A stretch of DNA of 56,879 bases from Triangularia verruculosa (lineage: Eukaryota > Ascomycota > Sordariomycetes > Sordariales > Podosporaceae). A program made the translations under genes and the position numbers. Under the pieces are notes generated by a model. It had not been told where the DNA came from. It was given only the letters and a program-made list of their open reading frames with translations, and ran no database searches. The stretch is taken from the NCBI GenBank assembly GCA_033296885.1, contig MU864044.1, positions 1-56,879 on the forward strand, read 5' to 3'. Below, one piece after another: positions 22,100-33,600 of the stretch (positions are counted from its first letter, which is position 1; each line of letters opens with the position of its first letter).

Positions 22100-25000
22100 G
22101 CTTATATAAGTAGATATTTAACGTTATACTTTAACTACTAAATTTCGTTATATAGCGGTTCGCGAAGAGCGGTTGATTGAGGATCTAGAGTAGGAGGAAG
22201 TGTAATCTTCCTCTACTATTATTCCGCCGGACCTTTCTTCCGGAGCCTCCCCTTGGCCTGCCGCTGGGGACGTTGCTTTGTGGAATCCTTTTGCTTTGGA
22301 TTCCTCCCTGGGCTTCGATTAGCCCTCCGATTTTCCACTAAATCCTGGTCTTAATGGTCCTTCCTTCTTAGCCGGTTAGGGTGCCGCCGGTGGTACGCTT
22401 TTTACTTCTTATGGTAATTAAGGTGTGTGGCGCTAGTTGTAGGTAGGTCCCTGGGTGTTTGCTAACTTTGTAGTGTAGTGTGTAGTACGTCGATTACTGC
22501 GTCGGAGGTGCGGGTTCGATTCCCGTCGAGGTTTAGTGTCTAGATTTATGGGTACTGTTTGTGGATCTAGATACTTGTTTTTTTGTTTGGGTCGGTCTGG
22601 GTATTGCCGGTGGAATTTTTTTAGTTTGTTTGGGTAATTTAGATTTGTCGATGGTTTTTACGAATTGTCTGTAGCCGGGTAATTTAGCTAGTTAATTAAG
22701 TATTTAAATTAACTTTTATTAAATTGTAAATCTAGTATTTCTTTTATATTGTATTTTTTTTCTTTATCCTCCGTTACTTCCTGGGTATTAGCCTTGTTTA
22801 TTGGTAGTATGGGTTCCAGAAGTAAGATGTGAAAAGTATATGATTGTAGATGTATTATATTAGGTAGTTCCAACTCGAATGCCGTCTCCGATATCTTTCT
22901 TTTAACCTTAAATAGGCCTACTCTTCTGTGGTCTAGCTTTTTACTAGGTCTTTTGGTACGTAAATTGCGTGTAGAAAGGAATACTATATCTCCCCCCTTA
23001 AGGCGAGGTCCCTCGAGCTTTTTAGAGTTATAGTATTTCCGTATCCTTTCTCTTACAAACTCTAATTCTTTTTTAAGCTTGCCGTGGAGTATGTGTAGCT
23101 TATCTGCTTTAACCGCGGCCCTAGGCACCTTTATATTAGGTCCCTGGCGTAGGTCTGCTTTGTATCCGTAGTTTACGAAGAAGGGTGTAACTTTTGTTAT
23201 TTTTATTGGCGATGTATTGTATGCTAATTATGTAGTAGGTAATAGTTTAACCTAGTTGTCTTGTTCGAAATTAATGTAATTCCGTAGGTACTGTTCTACG
23301 ATTTGGTTAAGCCGTTCTGTCTGACCGTCTATTTAAGGGTAGTAAATTAAAGACGCTTTATTTACTACCCCTAACTTTGTTATTAATGCTCTTTAAAACT
23401 TCGATACGAACTTAGTATTGCGGTCCGTGATAAATTCCTTTGGTTATGTATGTGTTGATGTGATATGCCGTAGTACTATATCCGTTAATTGTTCTGCCGT
23501 CTAGGTCTCCTTATAAGGTAAGAAGTATATTTATTTAGTAAGCCTGTTGACTACCGTTAAGATGTTATCGTACTTAATATTGGTTGCTGTATCCTTAGAT
23601 TCCGGTAGTTTGGTAATAAAGTCCATTGTTACTAAGCTCTATAGTCGTTTTACTATTGGTAGTGGCTCTAGAAATCTATAAGGTTTGTGCTTTGTAACCC
23701 TGGTTTTCTCGTACGTGTGGTATAACTGGATGGCTTCTTTAACGTTATCCTTGATCTTTGGTTAGTTAAAGTGCTGCTTGATCTTTTCTATGGTCTTAGT
23801 AATACCTATATATCCCCCGAGCTTCGACCCGTAGATTTCTATTACCAGTGCTTTCCTAGTACCTAGCTCTATGTAGGCCCGGTTTTTATACTATAGTTAT
23901 CCCTGACTATCCTTCTGGATACCTTGCGGTTCTAACTTTTCCTGCTAGTATTACTCTGTAATATCGTTGCCTATTTTCCTTTGGTATTTACTGGAAGTAG
24001 CTTACTTACGATATACTACGTAATACTTTATCTACGGCTAAAGTAGATATTTGAGGGTGCTTTCCGGCGTCTCCTTAAGTAGTGGTGGTGACTCCCTAGG
24101 TGTATCTTTGTGGTGGTCGGTTCGCCGGCTAAGTACGTCTACTCTAGCGTTCTCCGAATCCTTCTTATAGTTAATCTGGAAATTAAATTCCGAAAGAAAT
24201 TCTAACTATCGGGTTTACTGTACGTTAAGGACCTTTATAGTAGTAAAGTATTGTAGGTTTTTATAATCCGTATAGACCTATATTTTGTAGTTAGTATTAC
24301 TAAGGTATAGCCTCTACTCCTCGAACGCTTCGATAATAGCGAGTAGTTCTTTATCGTAGATTAGGTAATTTTAACGAGCCCCTTTTAGCTTCTTCGAAAA
24401 GAAGGCTACCGGGTATAGTTTTCCGTCCTCGTTTCGCTGACCTAATTATCCTTTAATTATATAGTCTAATATATCAGCTTCGACCTCGAATGGTTGACTA
24501 GGGTCTGGTAATTTGAGTACCGGGTCCTTTAAAATAACCTCTTTTAGCTCCTAAAAGGCCTGCTTTTTTTCTTGCCCTCACTGGAACTCTACGTCCTTCT
24601 TAGTTAAGTAGTTAAGTAGGTGTACGATACCTGTATACCTCCGGATAAATATCCAATAGAAATTAGTAAACCCTAAAAACTCCTTAATATATATTTATAA
24701 TTACAGCGTAGGCTAATCTTTAATTACCGTAATTTTCCTAAGTTCTATACAAACCTTACCTAGTAATATTAGATATTCCAAATATATTATTTTCTATATA
24801 TAGAACTCGCTTTTCTCTTTATTTACTAAAAGTCCGGTTCCGTATAACGTATCGAGTATCTCTTATATATAGCACTTATGCTCCTTTAGAGTGTATAAAT
24901 AGATAAGAATGTCGTTAAGATAATATATTATTATTTTATTAAGGTATTTCCGGATTATATAGTCGACGAAAGATTAAAATATTATAGGCGTATTAGTAAG

Positions 25001-28000
25001 CTTAAATAGTATTATAAGATATTCGAAATAACTATAAAATATACGAAACGCTATTTTCTATTTATCTCCTTTTTTAATCCATATATAAGCGTACTTAATA
25101 GGTATATTTAAATATATAAATTATTATACTTTAATTAACTAACTTTATAACTTAGATATTAATAGTAGTAGGTAACTATTTTTTACTATTTTATTATTTA
25201 ATTAACGGTAATTTATATATAGTTGTAAACTACCGTCTTTTTTTAGTACGAAGAATACAGGGTATCCTACTAGCGATATAGACTCCTTAATATATCCTTT
25301 TTTTAAATTTTCGTTTAAATATTTCTATAATTCCTTACTTTATTTATCGTTAATATAGTAGATTTTAAATAATTATAGTTTAGCTCTTTCTTTTAGTTTA
25401 ATTTTATAGTCCTATAGTCTTTACTTTAAAAGTTCCTTTAAATACTTAGTTATAAAGGCTAAGTATCTTTAATATTCTACCGGTACTACTTTTTTTTCGC
25501 TTTTCTCTACGTTATTATAGTAGGTATATTTATTAACCTCCGATATCTTTACTAATGTCGTTAACTTTATTTTTTCGATCTTACCGTTTATATTAACGGA
25601 ATATATTATTACTTTTTATACTTTTTACGGTAGTATTGTAAAGGGTACTTATTTTATATATTATTTTAATCGTGCCCCTAATCTCTTATCGTTGGTTAAA
25701 TACTTTTAAGGTTCTTTTAGTTATAAGTAGCTACTATCCTTTTAATCGATATCTAAGTTATAGTCCTTATATTATAAATACCCGAAGATTATATCCTTTA
25801 ATAATCTTATATTTATAATATTAAATATAATTAAAGTTATTTTCCCTTCGATTATAATATTTAAGGATAATATTTCCTTATAAATTCTTTAAGTCCTAAA
25901 TAATCCTTTAATGATAATTTATTCCTTCTTTTTTTTCTATAGTATTTTAGCTTAGTATATAAATTATAGTAAAATTAAATTAACTTTCGTACTTCTATTT
26001 ACTAATATTAACGCTTAAAGCCTTTTCTAATATATTATAATCCGGAGATATTTATTTTTCTTTCCGCCTCCGCTTTATATAGTAGCGACCTCGTTAATTA
26101 ATATTAAGTCGTTATCCTATACCTTCTTTTTCTTCCGGTACTTCCGACGATACCGTTTATAGTCCCTTAAAGATTAACGGCCCCCGTAAAAGGCTGTAAG
26201 TCGTTTCCTAAGTATTATTGTATTTTAAGAGCGTTCTTTTACTTCGAGTTAATTAGTAACATAAACTCGGCTAACTATTACTTCTAAGCCTCTTCCTACT
26301 TTCCGTTTTTAATATCTTATTAAATCCTCCTTCTATTATATACCCTTCGCTCCTCGGCTCCGGTCTCGGCCTTAATCTCGTAGTATTACCTAGCTTTTAT
26401 TTGTAAGTAAAAAGTATAATCTGGATTCTTATATTATATTAATCCGAATTTTCTTTTATCGGCGGTATTCTTTCCTTAGTCTATTACTTACTTAAGGTAA
26501 TATCTCGTATACTTAGGTATAAATTATATAACCTAAAGTCCCTCCTTTAATCCTACTAGGTTTTTCTACTTTTACAGAAAATAATCGTCTAATTCCTTCT
26601 ATTATCGACTCTACCTAGCTATAATCTTTATAATTAGCCTAGGATTTCCGTCCTTTCTTACCTACTATACTAATTAATATCCTTAAAAAGCCTTACTTTA
26701 ATAGTGTTTTATATAACCGTATATAATATATTAGAATTAAGGTATCCTCCTATACTTTAGGTATCTGGGATATAATTATACTATATCTCCCTTACGTAGC
26801 TTATACTATTAGTACTAAGGTATTTATTTAGGCTCCTACGTAAACCCTATACTAGCGATCTTCTTATCTTTCTAAAACTTTTCTTAACTTTTAAATATAA
26901 ACTTATTTATTCCGTAGATCCGTTATAATACTATACTATAGTACTACTTATATTTAGTTTCTAATATAACCTATTATATAGATCTATTAAATAATACCGG
27001 ATTTAAGTGCCTAATCTTCTCTATAACTATCTTTTATAATTTCGGAAATTATACATTTACCTTTTAATATTTATCCTTAAGCCGTTTTAAATTTTCCGTA
27101 AATTCCTAGAACTAATATTCTACCGGCTATCTTTCTTCGAGCTAGTAGTCTTCCTCTTTACACTTAACTGCTGCGATCTTAATAACCCTCGCGCCTTCTA
27201 ATATAGTAGTTATTACGACTTCCTTTTTCTACTTAAGTTACCTAAGTGCCCGATAATCCTTTTTAAAGTAATCTATTTTCCTATAGTTAAAGTACTTAAG
27301 GTTACCCTTACTTTAGCTCTGGTCCTAAGGTACTTGCCGTTAAACCGCGTCGACTTTTATAGGCTTTATATAGGTAGTTCCGGAGTAACTAATATTAGGG
27401 TACTATCGTCTTTTTTTATCGTTTGGACGGTAGGTGCCTTATAGTCCTCGGGTACCCTTCTTCTCTTTACGGCGTTAGAATTATCGATCGTCGATATATA
27501 TAGCTATAGCGATATATTTATCTATAGTATCGGATCTCTCCTCTTTATATAACTCGTTTTTTACTTCTTCCTTAAGGCTATTATAGAATAGCTGTATTAG
27601 CCCTTTATCGTTAATTTCGCTACGTAGGTTATCAGTTTTAAATAAAGTAGTATAATCGGTTATTAAACGAGTTTACCGTAGTCCTACGAGTCGCTCCTAA
27701 GTACGCCGTACCTCGTCGTATTCCCTAAATACTTCTTTAATTTTAACTTCAAACCTCCGGTAATTACGAAAATACTCGACCGTAATATTTTTACGGTTAT
27801 CGGCCTTTATTTTATAGTAATCATTTATAACTAGTTCGAATTATATTAGTATTCTATCCTTAAACTTAAATACGGCGAATAGTACTTTAGACTCTTCCGT
27901 AGGGAATATATCTAAGTAGTGCCGAAAATAAGTCTTAAATTAAATTAAGAACCCTTTAAACTCTCCCTTCCCTCTACTATAACGTTCCGGTACCGGGAAC

Positions 28001-28119
28001 TTAATTACGTACTTCTTCTCTCTACTAACGGCGAGGATCTGGTTCTCGGCTTACTAAGCTCTTTCCTCGAACTCCTTAATACGTACGAGAAGCTAATCGA
28101 GAGTACTAAGTTCCGGCAT
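22100..28119 (-). pseudogene. gag-pol polyprotein of Gypsy element E1, RIP-inactivated
   Basis: The gag trace starts at ATG 28119 (MPELSTLD) with KEFEERA and the gag domain segment PVPERYSRGKGEFKGFL, TYFRHYLDIFPTEESKV. Pol follows toward lower coordinates: RT near 24.8-25.4 kb, RNase H near 24.2-24.7 kb, integrase 23.1-24.0 kb. An integrase C-terminal open frame of 139 codons remains at 22709-23128 (SKKLDHRRVGLFKVKRKISE) and leads into a chromodomain (YNIKEILDLQFNKS). A tail after the chromodomain (22100-22420) is Arg/Lys/Gln-rich. The protein would have built the virus-like particle, copied the RNA and inserted the cDNA, with the chromodomain targeting chromatin. Confidence 0.85.
22464..22533 (+). 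other. tRNA-like sequence inside E1, antisense to gag-pol
   Basis: A 70-nt stretch with a 7-bp acceptor-like pairing (AACTTTG with CGAGGTT, with G:U pairs), an A-box-like tagtgtagtg, and a T-arm GCGGG-TTCGATT-CCCGT containing a canonical B box (GGTTCGATTCC). The D stem pairs GTGT/GTAC with wobbles. The anticodon stem is imperfect, so anticodon identity cannot be read safely. It closely resembles tRNA-Asp-like genes in the D-arm. It is also present in E2 at the homologous place, so it belongs to the element and is not a local insertion. Confidence 0.55.
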
Positions 28120-28246
28120 AGCGGCCTATCTATTAGTGGACGTAATAGCGGAAATACCGCTTATACGAACGTTCTTTTAGTCGACTATAGTAGTAGTAAA
28201 GTAACCTTTAACTTATCTATAATAAAGTTGAAATAAATATATAACG

Positions 28247-28693
28247 TATAACGAACCCCTATCTAGAACCTCTAAAAGGGATATTAGTTAAAAGTACTTC
28301 TAAATAATCCTAATTCGGTATAGCTAAATAGTATATAATAATAGCTTATCTTAATTACAATAACTAAGATACTAACGATTGTAACTTATATTATATACTG
28401 CGGAACTATCTATCTACACCAGCCAGTTCCTCCGTATATATAGACCTCTTTTTACTATACTTAGTTTACTTAATAGCTAAGTATATTAAGTACTCTACTT
28501 AGTCCCCGAACGTACTAAGTATTCTGCTCACTCTACTCAGTACCTGAGCGTACTAAGCATTTGTCCTGTCCTTCTGATTAGCTCCGCTGGGTCACCGATA
28601 TCCACTAGTGATCTAACTCCTACTGGTTATCGTTCTATGCTAATGATTGGCTGGTGGTGCGCCCCGCGCCCCACCTATGTCAGGACCGTGACA
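28247..28693 (-). repeat. 5' LTR of Gypsy element E1
   Basis: 447 bp from TATAACGAACCC to GGACCGTGACA on the plus strand. The outer end keeps the canonical terminus; the inner half shows C-to-T changes relative to the other LTR of the same element. On the coding strand it starts TGTCACGGTCC. Confidence 0.9.
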
Positions 28694-30111
28694 GAGGAGG
28701 AAAAAGAGATACCCGTTTTTGTAGTTTCTTTAATTACAAACTAACTACCTATTAAACTTAATCCTTCAACTATACCAGAATACCTTAGAAACACTATTAC
28801 ATACTTAAGAGAGTACTATAAGCTAAGGTTTTAATAAATACTTTCCTAATTCATATACGCGTTAAAATAGGTAAAAATTACAGCGTTGTCCCATTAAGCG
28901 CTTTATACTAGGTCGAAACTATATCGCCTAACACCTAAATATATTATAATGTACTTCGGAGCACATTATATCTTCTTTCTAAATAATCCACCACTCGATA
29001 TATCAGCATGCGCTCTCGGTAGAAAATATTACATAGAGGAAGGACTGCCATCGAATTATATTACTATTAGCTATAAGGTAAGCACGGTCGTAGGTTAGAG
29101 ATTTAGGACCACCGGCAGGTTTTACCGTTTCCTCTTTTATTACTTAAGGCTAGGCTCTTAGAAAATAAGAGGGACCGGCTAGTTTAATAGCAGGTATAAG
29201 AATCCATATACTCTCTATTATTCCTAATATCCTCCGTATTTCTCTTTTTCTTTCCTAATTTTTACCTTTACCGTATCTTTCACCGCTAATTGTAATTTCT
29301 TTTTACGTCGCTAGGTTCTTTTAAAATTCTAACGTTTACGTTTTTACCGTTATACTTTATTTTTAATTATTAATATCGAATTACTTTATTATTATTATTA
29401 TTAATACTATAGCTAACTTTTCGTTTATTCCTCTGTAAATTCCTCCAGTTATTACTAGCTAAACTATTTAAATAAAATATTATAAAATTACCGATATTAA
29501 TCCTTAGCTCAGCTAAACTCTCGGTATAAATACCTTCGCTCCTTTTTTTTAACCCACCTAAATTATTATCCCCGATAATTTAATAAAGTCTATATTATCT
29601 TTCGATAAAGTTATAGCTCCTAATCTTAATTTAAACGAGTTTAACTTAGTTATTAATCTCGTATCTTAGGACACTAAACTACTTAAAGAACTAACTAAAC
29701 TTTTTAAGTTTCATAAAAACCCCTTAATAAACTAAACTATTACTCTTATTTAAGTAAAGTCCTTTATTAACGATATATCTTTTACCTAAAATACCGTACC
29801 GTACGGCTTAGGGGATATGCCTCAGAATAACCTAAGATCTAATATTAGGAGTAAAATAATATTAAATATTAATTTAATTATTTAGGATAACCTTTAAACG
29901 CCTGTTATCCTATTTATAATAAAGGACGTAAGCTTTAATATACTAATTTAATTTTATAATTATAAAGGCGCTAATACTAATATATTTATACTATCGTTTA
30001 CTTTAATTAAAAATACCTTATCGCCTTTTTTAACCGCTTAAATAATAACTTAACTAACCGAGATATATCTTCTCTCCTTATTTTAAGTAAACCTAATTAT
30101 AGGTAGCTAAT
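28694..30111. repeat. 1418-bp segment between the inverted Gypsy elements, apparently inverted
   Basis: AT-rich DNA with no assignable protein. Its left end reads gagga and its right end ctaat, the reverse complements of the outer flanks of E2 (tcctc) and E1 (attag). If the segment is turned round, both Gypsy elements regain perfect 5-bp target duplications. The part at 28.85-29.2 kb is less AT-rich than the rest. It is presumably the continuation of the old transposon DNA on either side of the pair. Confidence 0.75.
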
Positions 30112-30558
30112 TGTCACGGCCCTGACATAGGTGGGGCGCGGGGCGCACCACCAGCCAATCATTAGCATAGAACGACAACCAATAGGAGTTGGATCACCAG
30201 TGGATACCGGTGACCTAGTGGAGCCAATCAGGAGGACAGGACAAGTGCTTAGTACACTTAGGTATTAAGTAGAGTGAGCAGAATGCTCAGTACGCTCGGG
30301 GACTGAGCAGAGTGCTTAGTATGCTCAGCTACTGAGCAGACTGAGCATAGTAAAAAGAGGTCTATATATACGGAGGAACTGGCTGGTGTAGATAGATAGT
30401 TCCGTAGTATGTAATATAAATTATAATCGTTGGTATTTTAACTATTATAATTAAAATAAGCTATTATTGTATATTGTTTAACTATACCGAACTAGGATTA
30501 TTTAGAAGTACCTTTAATTAGTATCCCTTTTAGAGGTTCTGGATAGGGGTTCGTTATA
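30112..30558 (+). repeat. 5' LTR of Gypsy element E2
   Basis: 447 bp from TGTCACGGCCC to GGTTCGTTATA (CACA mutated to TATA). The first ~300 bp are almost free of RIP-type changes, while the last ~130 bp are mutated, giving a sharp internal boundary. Confidence 0.9.
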
Positions 30559-30685
30559 CGTTATATATTTACTTTAACTTTGTTACGGATAAGTTAAAGG
30601 TTACTTTACTACTATTATAGCCGACTAAGAGAACGTTCGTATGGGCGGCATTTCCGCTACTATATTTACCGATGGATAGGCCGAT

Positions 30686-33600
30686 ACGCCGGAATTTAGT
30701 ACTTTCGACCAGCTTTTCGTATGTATTAAGGAGCTCGAGGAGAGAGCTTAGTAGGCCGAAGACTAGATCCTCGCCGTTAGCGGAGGGAAGAAGTATATAG
30801 TTAAGTTTCCGGTACCGGAGTATTATAGTGGAGGGAAGGGAGAGCTTAGAGGGTTCTTGATCTAGCTTAAGACTTATTTTCGGCACTATCCGGATATATT
30901 TCCTACGGAGGAGTCTAAGGTGCTGTTCGCTGTATCTAGGCTTAAGGATAGAGTACTGGTATGGTTCGAACCGGTTATGAACGATTACTACGAGACGAAG
31001 GCCGATGACCGTGGAGATATTACGGTCGAGTGTTTTCGTAGTTACCGGAGGTTCGAAGCTAAGATTAAAGAAGTGTTTGGGGAATACGACGAGGTACGGC
31101 GTGCCTAGGAGCGACTCGTAGGATTGCAGTAGACGCGTTTAGTAGTCGATTACGTAGCTATGTTCAAAATCGATAGCTTATATAGCGAGATTAACGATGA
31201 GGGGTTAATGTAGTTCTTCTATAATGGCTTTAAGGAAGAAATAAAGGACGAGTTATATAAGGAGTCGAGGTCTGATACTATCGACAAGTATATCGCTATA
31301 GCTATATGGATCGACGATAGGTAGTTCCAGCATTGTAAGGAGAAGAGAGGTAATACTCGGGGTTACTACGGTAATAACCGTTCCAACGATAAATATAGGC
31401 GGTAATATCCTAGTACTAGTTACTCCGGAATTACCTACGTAGGGCCTATGGAAGTCGACGCGGTTTAACGGTAAGCACCTTAGGGCTAGGGTAAAGGTAA
31501 CCTTAAGTACTTTAACTATAGGAAGATAGGTTACTTTAAGAAGGATTGTCGGGTATTTAGGCAACTTAAGTAGAAGAAGGAGGTTATAGTAACTACTATA
31601 TCGGGAGGCGCGAGGGTTATCGAGATTGTAGTAGTCGAGCGTGAAGAGGAAGACTACTGGCTCGAGGAGAGATGGCTGGTAGGGTACTAGTTCTAGGAAC
31701 TTACGGAAGATCTGGAACGGCTTAAGGATGAATATTAAGAGGTGAATGCACAGTTCCGGGAGTTGTAGGAGATAGTTACGGAGGAGACTAGGTATTTGAA
31801 CCCGGCACTGCTTAACGGATCTACGCGGTGGGTTATACTAGAGATTAAGTACGAGTAGTACCGCAGTACAGTATTATAGCGGACTTACAGAATAAGTAAG
31901 TTTATGTTTAAGAGTTAAGAAGAGTTCTGGGAGGATAAGAAGATCGCTAGTATAGGGCTTATATAGGAGCCTAGATAAGTACCTTAGTACTAGTAGTATA
32001 AGCTACGTAAGGGAGATACGGCATAGCTATATCCCAAACACCTAGAGCATAGGAGGATACCTTGGTTCTAGTGTATTACATACGGTTATATAGAGCACTA
32101 CTAAAGTAAGGCTTTCTAAGGATACTGGCTAGTACGGTAGGTAGGAAAGAACGGAAATCCCAGACCGGTTATAAAGACTATGGCCAGGTGGAGTTAACAA
32201 TAGGAGGAATTGGACGACTATTTCCTGTGGAAACAGGGAGACTCAGTGGGACTGGAGGAGGGACTTTAGGTTATATAGTTTACACTTAAGTATGCGAGAT
32301 GCTGCCTCGAGTAGGTAATAGATTAGGGAGAGAATACCGCCGACGAAAAAGAATTCGGGTTAATGTAATATAAGAGTCCGGATTACACCTTTTACTTACG
32401 AGCAAAGGCTAGGTAGTACTATGAGATTAAGGCCGAGGCCGGGGCCGAAGAGCGAAGGGTACGTAATAGAAGGAGGACTCGATAAGGTATTAGAGACGGA
32501 AGGTAGGAAGAGGCCTAGAAGTAATAGTTAGCCGAATTCGCATTACTAATTAACTCGAAACAGGAGAACGCTCTTAAGGCACGACAATACTTAGGAAACG
32601 ACTTACGGCCCTTCGCAGGGGCCGTCAACCTCTAGGGGACCACGAACGGCACCGTCGGAAGTACCGGAAGAAAAAGAAGGTATAGAACAACGACCCAATA
32701 CTAGTTAACGAGGTCGCTATTATATAGGGCGGAGGCAGAAAGAAAGATAAACGTCTCCGGGTTATAACGCACTGGAAAGGGCTTTAGGCGTTAGTATTAG
32801 TAGATAAAGGTGCGGAAGTCAATTTAATTTTACTATAATTTATATACTAAGCTAGAATACTATAGAAAGAAAAGAAGGAATAGGTTATCGTTAAAGGATT
32901 ATTTAGGACTTAGAGAGTCTATAGGGAAACGTTACCCCTAGATATTATAATCGAAGGGAAAATAACCTTAATTATATTCGATATTATAGATATAAAACTA
33001 TTAAAGGATATAATCCTCGGGCACCTATAATATAAAGACTATAACCTAGATATTAATTAGAAAGATAGTGGCCACCTATAACTAAAAGAACCTTAAAAGT
33101 ATCCAATTAACAATAGGAGATTAGGGGCACGATTAAAGCAGTATACGGAATAAGCACCCTTTATAATACTACCGTAAGGAGTATAAAAAATAATAGTATA
33201 CTCCGTTAATATAGGCGGTAAGATCGAAAAAATAGGGTTAATAACGTTAATAGAAATATCGGAGGTTAATAAATACGCCTATTATAATAATATAGAAAAA
33301 GGCGAGAAAAAAGCGGTACCGGTAGAATATTAAAGATACCTAGCTTTTACGGCTAAGTATTTAAAGGAACTTCTAGAATAAGGACCGTAGGACTACGAAA
33401 TTAAGTTAAAAAAAGGAGCTAAGCTACAGCTATTTAAGGTCTACTATATTAACGATAAGTAAAGTAAAGAGTTACGGAAGTATTTAGACGAGAATTTAAA
33501 GAAAGGATATATTAGAAAGTCTATATCGCTAGTAGGATACCCCGTATTCTTCGTACCGAAGAAGGACGGTAACTTACAACTATATATAGATTACCGCCAG

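Larger units (their letters stand above)
21238..28693 (-). mobile_element. Chromodomain Ty3/Gypsy LTR retrotransposon E1, full length, inactivated
   Basis: A 7456-bp element with 447-bp LTRs at both ends, coding on the minus strand (gag near 28.1 kb, integrase/chromodomain near 22.6 kb). The order gag, protease, RT, RNase H, integrase, chromodomain identifies a chromovirus. The polypurine tract, reading agaaggggagca on the coding strand, sits next to the 3' LTR. Flanking 5-mers are attag on the left and gagga on the right; these do not match each other but match the flanks of E2 in reverse complement. All reading frames are broken by TAG/TAA codons. Decay is uneven: 22.1-24.6 kb is less mutated than 24.7-27.0 kb. 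Confidence 0.92.

Noticed and set aside
22464..22533. A functional nuclear tRNA gene
   Set aside because: The anticodon stem does not pair properly and the same block sits at the same place in both Gypsy elements, so it is annotated as a tRNA-like part of the element.
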